Of a DNA stretch of 64,000 nt, positions 11,309 to 26,300 are shown in pieces (the stretch's first letter is position 1; each line of letters begins with the position of its first letter). The notes beneath the pieces are model-generated. The model made no database searches, was not told the origin of the DNA, and saw only the letters and a list, made by a program, of their open reading frames with translations. Origin of the DNA: Liolophura sinensis (lineage: Eukaryota > Mollusca > Polyplacophora > Chitonida > Chitonidae); NCBI RefSeq assembly GCF_032854445.1, contig NC_088295.1, positions 65,823,249 through 65,887,248 on the forward strand. The letters run 5' to 3'. Position numbers and translations under genes: made by a program.

Positions 11309-14300
11309 TATACATATATATATATACACATGTGTGGAACTGCTAAAATTGCTGTCAGCTTAATTTTCACAAGTATCTATTAACTTGACATATGGAATGT
11401 AAACATGTCCATTTCATTATTGCAGTCAGGTAGCTGTGGTTTAGGTGGAGGTCACAGGTGTTGGCCTTGCCACCCACCCATCACCCCCCTCCACAGTTTT
11501 CACACCTGAGTCTCACCTGTGCCTACCTGGATTGCCTAACACACAGCTTCAGTTTGTCTACTGTTCAATTATTAATAACCCCACTGGCTCTAGTAAACTA
11601 CAGCTCTTTAGCAGCCACATTGGATGCTGACAGGCTGGCTTTTGTGGCCTTGCTTATTCAAACTGTAACCCTCACATTTATCCACTTTGAAATCAGAGTA
11701 TTTTAATTGCGCTTTCCTCCCATTTTCTACGTCTTTCCCATGTTTAGTTCATCAGAAAGTGCATTGTGTCTCAAAGACACAATGAGTGACACCCACTGCA
11801 TGACTCAATGTATGTTGTAACCTTTTTACAAGACTTTATTCCTATCAGTTAATGATAATTATAAGATTTCCATTCTGCTTGCTACATCCTATTCATCTTT
11901 GTTGTCATGACGATATGTACATACATGTATGTGTTCACAGGTCTTTGCTCTGAAAAAATGTGTGCGTTTTTTTTTTTCTTTTCTTTTCTTTTTGTTCGTG
12001 ATTAAAAAAACATCAATTAATTAGTATATACCTGGTGGAAGTCAAACCGGAAGCTGCCTGTACTGTATTCATACTATGGACAGGATAGAAGATGTGATAG
12101 ATTACAAATAACTAGAATATTTCCGCACGACTTATGTGAATTATTGCCTGAGGGAACTGCATTATCCTTCTGTGGTGTTAATAAGTCCTATAGCATTGAG
12201 TGTAAACTTACTCAGTAGGAAGGAGATAGGGATGACTTTCTTCTCAGCACCTATTGATGGAGTAACCACTGGTTACCAGCATGAGTGGGTGGGATATTTA
12301 GATCCTCTGTACACCAGATTTTAAAAGCTGGTATAAATAGAGGGACGTGGACACCACAAGGGCAGCAGTAATATTGGGGGATAGTGGGAGTGGTAGCTAG
12401 GGAAGTGAATTGGGGCAAGTTTTACCTGTTGTATGAAGGCCCTGGTGTGGGGCAAAGGGCACATTGATTATCATGGTGCGTGCCTGTGGCTGTAAGTGGG
12501 CGCACTGCCTTCTGCACCCCTGACAATACCCACTCCCCCACCCTGTAGTGACTAGTGAAGCTATGTACATACCAGACTGGCCTCAGGTAGCTCTTTTGTC
12601 ATGTGTCTATGTGTACAGCTAAGCTGACCACATTGTCAGATGTCTTTTAGGATTCTCAAGTGTTGGACAAAAGTAAACTGACCCCGCTGTCTTCCATTTC
12701 TCCACCCGGTCCTTGTGTCCCTGACAGAGTGAAGTACTCACACACATAGGCCATGGGGTAGTTTTCTCCTGCACTGAACAGCTTGAATATTTGAGTTTAA
12801 CAGTACTAAACACCTAAACACCCCCATTTGTGAAGAATCTGATTGATTTTTGGGCCACTTAAGAGGTTTTTGTGAAGTTTGATTAATTTCAGAGGAAGTG
12901 TGGGTATCAAAAGTACCATGTTAAGGGCTTTATGAGCATTTTTGCATACCACATTTTGGTGAAATTCAGCATTTAAGGCTTTATATGCTTTCTTCTGGAA
13001 ATTTTTATGTTATCAAATACAAGTTATACGTGAACATTCGTGAAATCAGTGAAAATAAAAGTGTGGATATTTATTTTTGAATGTTAAACTTCATAATGTT
13101 TCATATGGAAATATTTCTGTAGTATCAAAATAAAACTGTTGAATGTTTGTTAATTTCCGTAAATTTTTGATATCAGTAAGTATTGCCTAGATTATGTTTT
13201 CACAAAATATCACAAATACTGCTTAGACTTAGAGAACCACTTAATGTCCTAACATTTCTGAACATGGATTCCCGAATAGAAGATTTTATATATTTTAAAT
13301 TGGGGAATATTTATCATAAAAATCATCGTCGTCATATGACTGAAAAGTTAAGTACCACGTTAATCCCCAAGCACTCACTCGTAAAAATCATTGTTTTGAA
13401 CCTCTTTGATCATATTCCCAAGTTATATTTGATGATATTGTATTTAATATTTGCTTGTTTTAAAGTGTTCATCTTTTCATCACTTGAAATTTTTTCAGTT
13501 ATTTACCATCTTGCAATCTTAATAACAGCAGCATCTAAATTTATATCTTTTTCCAAGTTGTGCAAATACCTGTGTGCAGTTTCCTGTGTTACAGTCCTGG
13601 TCGAGGTTGTGATCTTGGCATTAGCTTTATGGTCCGCAATTTAAAGGCTGAATTTTTTGGTTGTTTCAGGCAGCTGTGTTTTAGACATTGTACTATGATG
13701 GTTAGTCGGTCAGCCTTTTGGCATCCCATACATTTAATCTTAACCTTGGTTTTTCATTTAACTAATCATGAATTCGTGTGCAAGACAAGATGTACACTCT
13801 TATACTCTTGTTGATATAGGGATGTTGTGGTGCTTGTTTGGCTAAGCAAATAGGCAAAGAGAAAGTAGGTATGTTTTAAACCACTATTCCTGTCATTGAA
13901 TTTAAAGATTTTATCAGATGTGCACACCCTTCCGGTCTGCTTCTGTTTATTTATTTATTGGTCAATGCTGTACTGACCTCTGGAGTTCTAAGTGCTTAAG
14001 CTGATAAACCAAATTTCAACGAATCCTCTGGGTGTACAGACAAGTGCATAGCAAAGTACCCTTAGAGATAATCTTTCACAGGGTAGATGTCTGCATTTCC
14101 CCACATTAGCTCCCCCCCTCACCCCACCCCACCACTTTCTCCCAGCCCCTCACCTTACTTGTACAACACATGTATTACTAACAGATAGTCCTTGTGCCCC
14201 TGGTGTAAGGGACAGAGATAGCAAGGTGTAGCAGATGATAGTACTGTGATATGCTACATCTAAACCCTGTCTGTCTGTCTACCCCTGACCAGATGGTTTT

Positions 14301-17300
14301 ACTCAGTCAGTCCAGGTTGATATGTCATCAGCAGATGGTAGGCTAAGGGAGACACAGATACCAGAGTTAGTGCCTTTGGGGCAGGGTCATCTGGGAGTGG
14401 GGTGGGGGTGTGTGTAGTGATGTTAACTCACTTTGAAGTTTATTAGAACTATAAACCAGCCTGGTAATAAAATATGAGCAACATACAAGGACTATGGTAC
14501 TATTCTTATGTCAAGATGGGTGTACATGTAGATTTATACAAACCACAGATGGACCCTTACTAACATCCCATACCCCCATCCTGCACACCTCATATCACCA
14601 CACTTTTCCTTTAGGATAAAGTACAACAAACTCTTCACAACATGGTAACATGGCAGATCTTGGTCGTACATCAAATACCCTCACTGAACTGATGTCATTT
14701 GTCAACTCAGATTGCAAAATCCCAGCCTGGCTACATGCATTGCAGACATACATGTGCTGATATATAGGGGAGTGGTGGGGCTACCTGGACAGAAAGGCTT
14801 CCCTGATGGCCTCACAATGGTTAAGACAGTATTAGCTCATTTCCACCAGCTTCTATCCCCAGGGTGCACAGATAATAGTACATAGGATGTGTGGGTCCCT
14901 TTGTGGATCCCAAAGGGACAGGCTGGATTTCAGGGGAGGATCAAATGCTGTCTGTGTGGAGGAGATGGCTTTCTCAGGGTCTTTCATTTGCATGACTGTA
15001 TAGTCATTTTAACATAGCATTAAACTAAGCTATCAACTCTGATACAGAAATTTATTCAACAAAGTTTCACAGTATATATGAAAAACTTGTAGAAAGTTAT
15101 GATTTTGTGATGGAGGAAGATGGATTGTATGGTACAGGCTGAGTTGTAGATTGCTGTATCTCTGTCAGTGGAGTTAGGAAGTAGGATAAGATTAGCTTTG
15201 TGTCATTTCCTGATCATGATGCCTTGAGCATTCAGATTTTTTTACAGATTTCATTCACAAAATATGTATAGCAGTGATGGCTGTGTGATGTGTATTTTTA
15301 TCACATTTCAACCAATACAGACATATAGTCTTAAAAGGCAACAGCTGATTCCATACCTGTCATGATGCAGTGATGACCACTGGCATGCGTGGATTTCCCA
15401 TGAAATTTACAGATGATATTTCTGAGCAACATAAAATAGACCTGAAGATTTTGTTAAAGGAAACGGTACAAGAGCCTTGCGGACCTGCAACTTTGCTGAA
15501 AGAATGCATTTAATCTAATCTCCATAAAATATGTGTTTCTGTATCTGTCTCTGTGTGTGTTATCAACTTCTAGATGCTATCCAAAGCTACATACATGAAG
15601 GTGATTATGTCTATCACAGTTTGCATAAGCAACACATAGGTGTTAATGGAGGTGGATGATGGAGGTGCTGCCAGTGTTTGTGGGTGGTGAGATGACTTGA
15701 GAGCAGCAGGGGGGGTGGGGGTGGTTGTCTGTAAACCTCACCAGGTGATGATGAGGCTAGATCATTATCAGACCTCACAGACAGGCTTCAACCATCTTGG
15801 TTATCCATCATTTCACAATTCTCCCCCCCCCCCCCCACCAAATCTGCTAAAGCACCCCCACCCCTCACTCCATCATTTCTCACTGTGGTCATTAGAAAGC
15901 AGCTGGATAATCAGGCTAGGGCAGTGTTTAAACATGAAAACTACACCAGTGTGAAGATAGGGTTAAAATATTTTCCTCATGTGGGGTGAATTAAGGCAAA
16001 GTGTGGGCACCTATTTATAGATGTAATTTAGTGTTGCCAACTTTTTTTATTCTTTCACTTTCACATTCATGATTTGTTTATTTCAATTTACAGCCACATC
16101 TAACTGTGGGAGATCCTTCTTAAAATAGCTGACACCTTATTAAAAGCACAGCATTTAGTTATTCATGTTTAACGCGATTTTATAAATCATGATTTTGCTT
16201 TCAATGCTGTTTTAATTGTATGATTTACATGTATACACATGTAGTGTTCATGATTTCTTTCTTAACAGTATTTGTTAGCAATGTATTTAAGAAGTGTTGT
16301 GCTGTAAAACACAAAATGATTTTCACATTCGAAAGTCCAAACATTTTTTTAAATTTTAGATCCTAATTATACCACAAATGTACCACACATGATTCAAATA
16401 AACCAAACTAAAATGTGCTAACATCTGCAGAAGACACATCATCTCTGGAAGCTGGACTACTTCACATGTTCTAATAAGAGTTAGGTCTTTTCAGAACAAA
16501 ACTAGGGTGTTGATGTATTGGTAATTTTATCTGCATGGTTTGAACCTCTGTGAAGAAGACCATCACCTAATCAATCTTAGATGGAAATGTTTATAAACAA
16601 AATGTGCAGCATAAACATTGGAGGGTATAGGTACAAGTGTAGGCTGTTTTGGTTGGATTCCCTATCCAGCAACCATGCATGGTTTCTATACTCCCAATAT
16701 GCAACTGTCCTGGCCCTCAACCTGCAGTGGTACAGGAGAAATGCTAGAGTGTGCCATGCTATAGGCTGTTTATTGTTTCGTCAGTGGTAATTCAGTACGA
16801 GGTACTGGATACATAAATACATTAGGGTGATGTGGGAAATGTCACTCAGTACCCATTTAGGTGAAAGACAAGATGATTCATAAAGAAACTCCTTGTGAGA
16901 TTTGCCTTGTTCAACTTGACAGGAACTGAGTCTAAGAGAAGCTATATATGTGGGTACTGGGTATATTCGAGGCTTAGTGAAGCTTTATATGTGGGTACCG
17001 GACATAGTCGAGGCTTAGTGAGGCTATATATTTGGGTACGGGGCATAGTCAGGGCTATATATTTGGGTACTGGGCATAGTCGAGGCTTAGTGAAGCTATA
17101 TATGTGGGTACTGGGCATAGTCGAGGCTTAGTGAAGCTATATATGTGGGTACTGGGCATAGTCGAGGCTTCGTGAGGCTATATATTTGGGTACTGGACAT
17201 TGTCGAGGCTTTGTGAGGCTATATATGTGGGTACTGGACATTGTCGAGGCTTTGTAAGGCTATATATTTGGGTACTGGGCATAGTCAAGGCTTAGTGAGG

Positions 17301-20300
17301 CTATATATTTGGGTAATGGGCATAGTCGAGGCTTAGTGAAGCTATATATGTGGGTACTGGACATAGTTGAGGCTTTGTGAGGCTATATATGTGGGTACTG
17401 GGCATAGTCAAGGCTTAGTGAGGCTATATATTTGGGTACTGGGCATAGTCAGGGCTATATATGTGGGTACTGGGCATAGTTGAGGCTTAGTGAAGCTATA
17501 TATGTGGGTACTGGGCATAGTCGAGGCTTAGTGAAGCTATATATGTGGGTACTGGGCATAGTCGAGGCTTCGTGAGGCTATATATTTGGGTACTGGACAT
17601 TGTCGAGGCTTTGTGAGGCTATATATTTGGGTACTGGGCATAGTCAAGGCTTAGTGAGGCTATATATTTGGGTAATGGGCATAGTCGAGGCTTAGTGAAG
17701 CTATATATGTGGGTACTGGACATAGTTGAGGCTTCGCGAGGCTATATATGTGGGTACTGGGCATAGTCAAGGCTTAGTGAGGCTATATATTTGGGTTCTG
17801 GACTTAGTCGAGGCTTAGTGAAGCTATATATTTGGGTACTGGGCACAGTTGTCAAGTGTAGGTTTGAATTTGTGATTACGACTCCTGTTCTTCATGACCA
17901 GTAAAAATTTTTCTTAGTGCAACAAAGATATGATTTTTTTTTTCAGATTAGAAAAGAATACCAGACACTGTTGATGAACTTTAAACTATTGTAGGCCATA
18001 GCTGACCATGCCCCCTCCCCACCTTCCTTCCTTCCTTCATACATTTATTTTAATAATAAGGTAGGATTGAAATGAGACCTCTTTTATAGAGTTGACAAAC
18101 AATACAACAGTTTCCAGTTAAAGAACATAAGTGATTTTTGTCCTGTTACATTTACAGCATGAGATTGGCCAGTTGTATGTATTTCAACATAATTTTGAGA
18201 CTTTGATGATAACCTTGTAAATCTGTGAGCCCTGGGAGCCTGTGAGAAGAAGGCGTACATGAAGCAGTTGGAAGCTTCGCTGACTCGGCATCTCATTGAT
18301 GGATTGTGTCAATTCTTTTATCTCCAGGCTGTTTATAGACTGTAGCAAAAAATAGAAACATTTGGGAACAATAGAATCAATTGTTAAAACAAAGTTACAG
18401 ATTTTTCTTAAACAGGGTGATTGTTACTTCATGATGTCATCATTACCTCAATGTTTGTCGAAAATCTATACATAGTACCACTGAGTGCAACTTTGTTTGG
18501 GGATATTTGTGAAATAAATGTCTTTTCATCCAATTTCTTTTTAAAGAAATGTCAGGATGCACATTTAAGAGATATAAGGAGATTTGTCAAACAATATAGG
18601 GCAGTTTTTTTGGTTAAATTAATGGCCTTGTGTAAGATAGTTATAAATGTTACACAAGCAGATTTCAATTATGATGGATAAACTTCACAGTATTGTGCAA
18701 TAAGGACTTGGGTACTGTATAGTTTATTCTTACTTTCCTGCGAAGGTTTTCATCAAACAGGGCACCCATTGAACTTTATTTGATAAGAACACATCTTGAC
18801 ATGTATGTGTATAATTAAATTGCACTGAGATAGGATCTACATGTATGTTTACAATATTGCATGTTCTGTGTGTGGCTATATACTACATACCTCAAACTTT
18901 TTATCCTTTTTAATAAAAAAAATGCGTGCTGTATCATCAGGGACCATTTAAAGTCTTGCTCTTTATTCAATACATCGATGATTTAACAGGACGTGTTTGA
19001 GTTTTATCCCCATTTTTTAGTTTCTATTGCAAAGCACGGGCCAGTTTTTAGCGACATCCTCTCACCATACATAGAGCCCCATTAGCTTACTCTGCTTAAG
19101 TAACAGGTCTCAGATTATGTTCAGATTTCTCAGTTACACTCATAACTGGTAAATTACACAGGCATTTTCTTATCCATCTCCACTGTGTTACTGATAGGTG
19201 TTTTGATCGATTGGCATTCAGAGCTGCAAGTGGTTGAAGTTGCTGTTGTCACGCATATCACGTTTCCATCCTTATTTCCCCTGTCCGCGTGGGTGATAAA
19301 TCAGGACTGGGGTTTCGCCAAGAATCTGTACCACCCATGACACAGGTGGAATTATCAGATAAATCGCACAGTGTAATTTCCACTCAGATTTTGAACACGG
19401 GACACATCCTAATATACAGGAAATAATTACATTTGCTTAGTTGAAAAAATAACACAGCTCACCCACTGACCTTGTCGTTTTAAGTTCTTCATTTTTTCCT
19501 CATTAATAACTGTTCTACGCATGGATATACATTATGCACGAAGAAGAAAATGCTCATTTGAGTATGTGGTACTGTATTTTACGTAAAGTTTTGTCCATGA
19601 CTAAAGTTACTCTTTTTGGCTGATTCTGAGAGCACTGATGGTCTTAGGAAAGTGCTTTGAGTTTTCATTGGAATTAGAGTTATATGGAACCTATATGGAG
19701 TAAATATAACATTTAGCTTGAATAGTAAGTGCTTTAATTGCCTCAAGAAATGAACTTTATGTGACAAAATTTTAGGTCGCATGTACATGTAAACGGTTAT
19801 TTATTAGCAAATCATCTTGTGCAAGAAAAACTGATTTGTAAATTATGGCTGATTGGAAAAATTTTTTACGTGTATACAACTCCTTAAATAAATGTCCTTA
19901 GCCAGTTGTTGACCTAATTCTTTCATGATTCTCAGGTTAATAAATGTTCAGGCACACAAGCAAGCCATTGTTCTGTTGAGTTGTGCCTATCAGGTTACCC
20001 CTGATAATTGCTGAAGTCCAGCAGCTAACCATTGTAACATTAAAGTAGCAGATCTGATGTGGAATAAGTAACAGTATCAGATGGGTTAATATCTTTATTC
20101 ATTGGTTGTATCAACATATAACATAATGTAAGCCCTGTGTGTGTGGTCTATAGCTTACAAAATAAATCTTTAAAGAGCTACTTCAGTGTGAGCACTTATG
20201 TGTTTTCAAAGGCAGATAAAACAGTAAATATTGAGACGGTCTGAATTGCTCTCTTTAATAGTAAAACATACTGCAATGTACTAATATTGCTTCGTTTCAG

Positions 20301-23300
20301 GCAAAAATACAGAAACAAAAATTTTCTGGATATTCCACTTAAGCCTTGTGTGAACGAATGAACTCCAGGTGTCTGCCATACATGGTGTATATCCACAAAT
20401 GATGCTGTACATAAAATTTCCTTCATATTATTTTAATATTTCAACTTAGTTTCTTTTTGAAATGGGGCAGCATGGAGATATTTATTTTAAACTTCACCGT
20501 CTGATTTATCAAAATACGTGTACACCTTTTATGTGCATCTGTCAGAATAGCAGCATTTTCCAGTTGAGAAATGTTTCAGATTTTTAATTTTTACTTGTTT
20601 CTAATTTCTTTAATTAATTTTTATTTCTATTTGAATTTTTTTTTATTCTCACCACAACAATGATGACTGGCAGGGTGACTTGTTTTCTATATAATGTAAT
20701 TTTTGTGCTGTTACTTGTGAATTGCAGCCCGTTTGTGCCCATTTTCCATCCAGGTAGAATCTCCATGTTTGCCTCAGGTGTTCGTTTCAGGAGAGGTGTA
20801 GGCTTTGATTTCAAATGGAATAAAACCCCCATAAATACAGTGTAGCTCTTTGACAAGTCTGTTAGCCTTTCCTTTGAACTTAAGAAGGTTGTTGATAATG
20901 GTGGAAGACTTCACAGGAAGGTGCTCAAGATTGAACTGTCGGCTTTCACCTATAGCTGTTGTATAATGCATGATGCAATTGTACACCTGTGGTACAAGAA
21001 AGCCCTAAGAAACTCGGGTGGTGGGAGAGAGGGAAAAAAGAAAAAGGATTAGGATATATATAGCTGGTGTCTAGCCTTTTCCCTGCATGCCCAGGTGGTA
21101 GCAATTAAGGATTTCAGATTTGTTTTCATCCTCACTATTAACACATTCCTGTGTGGCTGGGCAGACTATTCCGCTGTTGTACTTTGACATTTGTCCTTTG
21201 TGGTACATGCCTTGTTCTCTACTTCTGTGAGTGAAAGATTTAAGCCCTGGCCATGTGTATACTTGCCGCAGTTATTGTGGGGGGAGTTTCGTGTCTCAAG
21301 AAAAGGCCTGGTAAAATGATCAATATGGCTTGCATGGAGATTGTGGCTAAGTGTGACGCCCCCCCCCCCCCCACTTATATTTTCGTTCACCGCTAGAACC
21401 GACCCACAAAGCCCAGATATTGATTGTCAATTGATATCTCTCTTACAAAATCTCGCACTATTTCTCACTCACCTGTTACAGATTAAGGTCAACTGTTGTT
21501 GAAGGTGATATTGGAGTACCTGTGTTTTTACCTGTGCCAGGTGGATTGAACTTGAATCACCTGTATTCAACTTTTGATGTTATGGTTTATTTTTGATTAT
21601 AAATCATGTTGACTGAAGATATCCCTAATGTTTTCTATGCCCTTTGTACAAACAAAAAAGTGTTAGTTTACTAGATGCCTTTTAACACAGTTATAGGCTT
21701 TTAAAGGCTTCGGTATGTGAAGTTTACTGAAACATGAGATTACAGGTATATAGAATTCTACAAATTGAATTCATGTGAAAGACACTTGTAGACATATACT
21801 TCGCCACAGCGATAACTTGTGCCCTGCAAATCTAGTTCCTGACGAGGGAATTATCTGCTAAACAACAGATTTATTCACTTATTTATTTATTTGATTTGTG
21901 TTTTATGCTGCACTGAAGAATATTTCACTTATACGATGACGGCCAGCATTATGGTGGGAGGAAACCCACAACCATCCTCAGATTGCTATAGACCTTCCCA
22001 CTTATGGCCGGAGAGGAAGCCAGCACGAGCTGGACTTGAACTGCCAGCGGTCGCATTGGTGAGAGGCTTCTGAGTCATTACACTGCGCTAGCATGCTAAC
22101 AGAAGAATTTTCCACAACTATGTGAGCTGGTGTAATGTGTGATTCCTACTTCACACACAGCACAGGTATGGATGAACACCTGTATAGATCTGTCATATAG
22201 CTTTGGTAACCTTCTGAGGTGCTAAGATACCTATGGCCTTGAGAGCTTATTATATACATGTGAAGGGAACTAGAGGGAGAAAGTCCTACCCATCTGTAAT
22301 GAAGTGATACCTGGATCTTCCCACAATTATGGACATCCTTGTACAGCATATCTGATTCCAAACTTTAACTCGTTTTCCCATCATTACCAGATGGGCAACG
22401 TATGATACATGAACTATATGCAGATCATGGGCCAGTGTTGAATTGCTCTCATGATTTTGGTTATCACGCGAATGGTGGTAGGATCCAGACCACCAGATTT
22501 ACCTTGGCTCCGCTATCAGTATAAAACTGGTGTAGTCAGAGAGTAATTGTAAAGGTGTGGCAGGTGTGGCTGTATGTGGAATCATCAGAATGTCAAACAC
22601 ACCAAATGCCACGATGACCTTGTAACTCTCTACTGACAATCACGCCATTTCATTGTCGGCCATTCATCTGGGCTCTTAGGTAAAGCCAATCATCAAACCA
22701 GTGCTGTTTGCTCTCAGAGAACTAGGTCTGCTGGCGAACGTCGGGAGTTTTATTGAGTTTAGGAGAGAGAGTTTGCAGAGTGGGTGTATGTGACCGCAGT
22801 ATGATGAGTCTGTTTGTAATGTCCAACGGCACTGGGTCAGTATCAGAACTATACAACCTTCGTGCTCGAGTATTTAAGTGGTCTAATGAGGTACTTTTAT
22901 GTGGTGCAAAGGAGGAACAAACAAACTTGATGTAACTTGATTGATGTTTTCACAGTAATAAAATTTGATTGTGTCAAGTTTCTAAATATTGCGTCATTTT
23001 TTTATAATGTAATGTAAAGCTGTTACAACTATTTTCAGAACTTGCCAAACTACTTATCACTCTAGCCATAAATTTTGAATCGAAGATTAATTGCCACATA
23101 CGGGAAATTTAAGATACAAATTGATTTTAAGAGCACCTTGCCACTTTTGTAATGGCTGCTGTTGGCTTTGTTCCATTGATATAGTTTAGTCAGCTGAGTT
23201 CTGGAGGCCTTTATTGACATGTTTGACAGTTTGTTTATTCCAATCCCACGCTATTGTTTTTTTACATTTGTTGTATAATCTTTTCTGACCTGGTTGTTCA

Positions 23301-26300
23301 TTGTCTCTGTTTTGTCTGGCGCAACAAAGTGGGTTCCAGAAACTTCAACATTTTTGTTTAATATTTGTATTTTACGAGTGGTGTACTTCATAATTTTAAG
23401 AGAGGTTTATATACAGTGAATAATTCCAGCTCTGTTTTAAAACTATATGAAGGTGTGAAAAATCTTGGGTACAGACTGACATCTCTATTTATAACTTATA
23501 CATGTTTTCGTGTAGGTTAACAGAAAAGCGAAACTTTTGAAATAGAATTCTGACCAATTAAGTACCTTGTACAGGTGTTTTGCCTTAAGTTTGATATATT
23601 AACATGCACTTTCAGAGGTACATGTACAGAGAGGCCTCAGATTGATACTTTGATGCCAATACAAGTGTTGATAAGAAAGTAACTAGTCGTCACAAAAAAG
23701 GCGTGAAATGACCCTACCTTCTGCAGCAATCAGGTAAAACTTGGAAAAAGTCTAAACCTTAGGTGAAATACAGTCATCTGCTTATATTTTTCACACTGTG
23801 AATCCTCTTCTAAAGTGGCATATCACTGTGACACTATTATCTTGCTCCCATCATCAAAGCCATTAAGGCAGATGGTCAGGTGTAAACTGATAGTGTTGAC
23901 AGGTACCTGGGCATTCTTCAGTGATTGCTGATGTGGTTAGAGATAATACCCCAGCCAGGCCTGGACTCAAACTGACCACCGCTTTCCCTGGAGGGAAATA
24001 AAAAAATTAGGAACAGCCACTGTGCTGACTTATAATTCTTCTTAGTCCTTGACCTTGATGAACATGGGGAAACATGTGTGCAGTCTCACTTAGAAAAAAG
24101 TTGCAAGTTCAAATCTAGCTAGTGCTGAATTGTCATGTCTACAGAAAATGGATTCCTGTATGTGGCTAGGAAATGTTGTTTCTTCTTGACCAATAGCTAT
24201 GTGTATGGTACGTATCTGTCACCCTCGATCGGTGTGATGAATTATAGTCTTAATAAGGTCAGTATTAAATCTGATCGAAATAAAATGTATCCACCATAGC
24301 GGGGTGAGGCATCTATAGGCTTTGAACTTAAAGAGAGAAAGAAGGAAAGAAAGAAAGAAAGAAAGTAGTCCAGTATCCTGCTAGAGTAATATCTAACTGT
24401 ATAACTAGTTAGTGGTGTAAGTCAACACCTGCAAGCTGCAGTATCCTAGTTACGCCAGGATTAATGGACTTACTCCTTTGTTGTGGTAACCAAAACTTTT
24501 TTTTATCCGTTGACATAATGGTAAAGTGTTTTCTCTCCTCCAAAGTTAGCACAGTGTATCATGTATATGCTAACTTGAGGGACTGGATTCTTACTTCTGT
24601 TGAACAAAGCCTTCATTTTGGATTAATTGTCAAAACATTCAGGTTTAGGTGCCAATTGCTAGGCTGTTTAACAAAGTGTATTTGATGAGAGGCATGTCTT
24701 GAGTGATGTGAGAAAACAAAAAGTGTGGCATGTTGTCAGCGAATGTAAAGATGAACAGCACAAAGCTGTGTGTAAAGAACATTGTGTAGTTGGCTGAGAG
24801 GAAGAGAGTTGTCATAACTACCGTTTGTGTGGGTGACAAAATGAAATGACGGAAAACATTGTCGGCGAAGTGGAATAAACTGATGTATCTCACTCCCACC
24901 TGTGTGTGTTTGTGGTCTGGGATGTAATATATTGTACAAGCCCTGTCTCCATCATTGTAAAATCCAGTAGGATTTGATCTGAGATATAACATATTGTACA
25001 AGCCCTATCTCCATCATTGTAAAATCCAGTAGGATTTGATCTGAGATAAAACATATTGTACAAGCTTTATCTCCATCATTGTAAAATCCAGTAGGATTTG
25101 ATCTGAGATATAACATATTGTACAAGCCCTATCTCCATCATTGTAAAATCCAGTAGGATTTGGTCTGAGATATAACATATTGTACAAGCCCTATCTCCAT
25201 CATTGTAAAATCCAGCAGGATTTTGTCTGAGATATAATATATTGTACAAGCCCTATCTCCATCATTGTAAAATCCAGTAGAATTTGATCTGAGATATTGG
25301 AATATTGTGTTTCACATGAAATTTGGTGTGTAGAAATTGACCAATATTTCACCAAAAAACATGTAAGTGCATGGTCCAGTTAAAATCAATCAGAAGCAAA
25401 GAAAGCAAAATGTGCCACTTAAAACTTGCCAAACTTTAGATGAAATATGGTATTACAGTCTACATGTGATTGCTAGTCTACGTTTAGTTATATTTTGGTC
25501 TTGGGGTGTCCCATAGAGACCTGGATAAGTGTCCTATAGGCCTGGCTAGTGTACATGTAGTTATGTTTTGATCTTGGGCTGTCCCATAGAGAACTGGATA
25601 ACTGTTCTGTAGGCCTGGCTAGTGTAGATGTAGTTATATTTTGATCTTGGGCTGTCCCATAGAGAACAGGATAACTGTTCTATAGGCCTGGCTAGTGTAG
25701 ATGTAGTTATATTTTGATCTTGGGCTGTCCCATAGAGAACAGGATAACTGTTCTATAGGCCTGGCTAGTGTACATGTAGTTATATTTTGGTCTTGGGGTG
25801 TCCCACAGAGAAAAGGATGACTGTTCTATAGGCCTGGCCAGTGTACATGTAGTTGTATTTTGGTCTTGGGCTGTCCCATAGAGAACAGGATAACTGTTCT
25901 ATAGGCCTGGCTAGTGTACATGTAGTTGTATTTTGGTCTTGGGGTGTCCCACAGAGAAAAGGATGACTGTTCTATAGGCCTGGCCAGTGTACATGTAGTT
26001 GTATTTTGGTCTTGGGCTGTCCCATAGAGAACAGGATAACTGTTCTGTAGGCCTGGCCAGTGTACATGTAGTTGTATTTTGGTCTTGGGGTGTCCCATAG
26101 AGACCTGGATAACTGTTCTATAGGCCTGGCCAGTGTACATGTAGTTGTGTTTTGGTCTTGGGCTGTCCCATAGAGAACAGGATAACTGTTCTGTAGGCCT
26201 GGCTAGTGTACATGTAGTTATATTTTGGTCTTGGGGTGTCCCATAGAGACCTGGATAAGTGTCCTATAGGCCTGGCTAGTGTACATGTAGTCATAATTTG

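Noticed and set aside
13183-13644. 153-codon plus-strand open frame, hydrophobic, resembling a membrane protein
   Set aside because: It lies in intron 1, its middle overlaps a SINE 3' end (13327-13382), the composition is that expected of A+T-rich DNA, and no domain or splice signals support it.
16940-17852. CRISPR-like array (repeats of regular period)
   Set aside because: The units are contiguous, with no unique spacers, and the genome is eukaryotic; it is a minisatellite.
24645-25001. 118-codon minus-strand open frame
   Set aside because: Its N-terminal part is made of 62-bp minisatellite units; no conserved motif.
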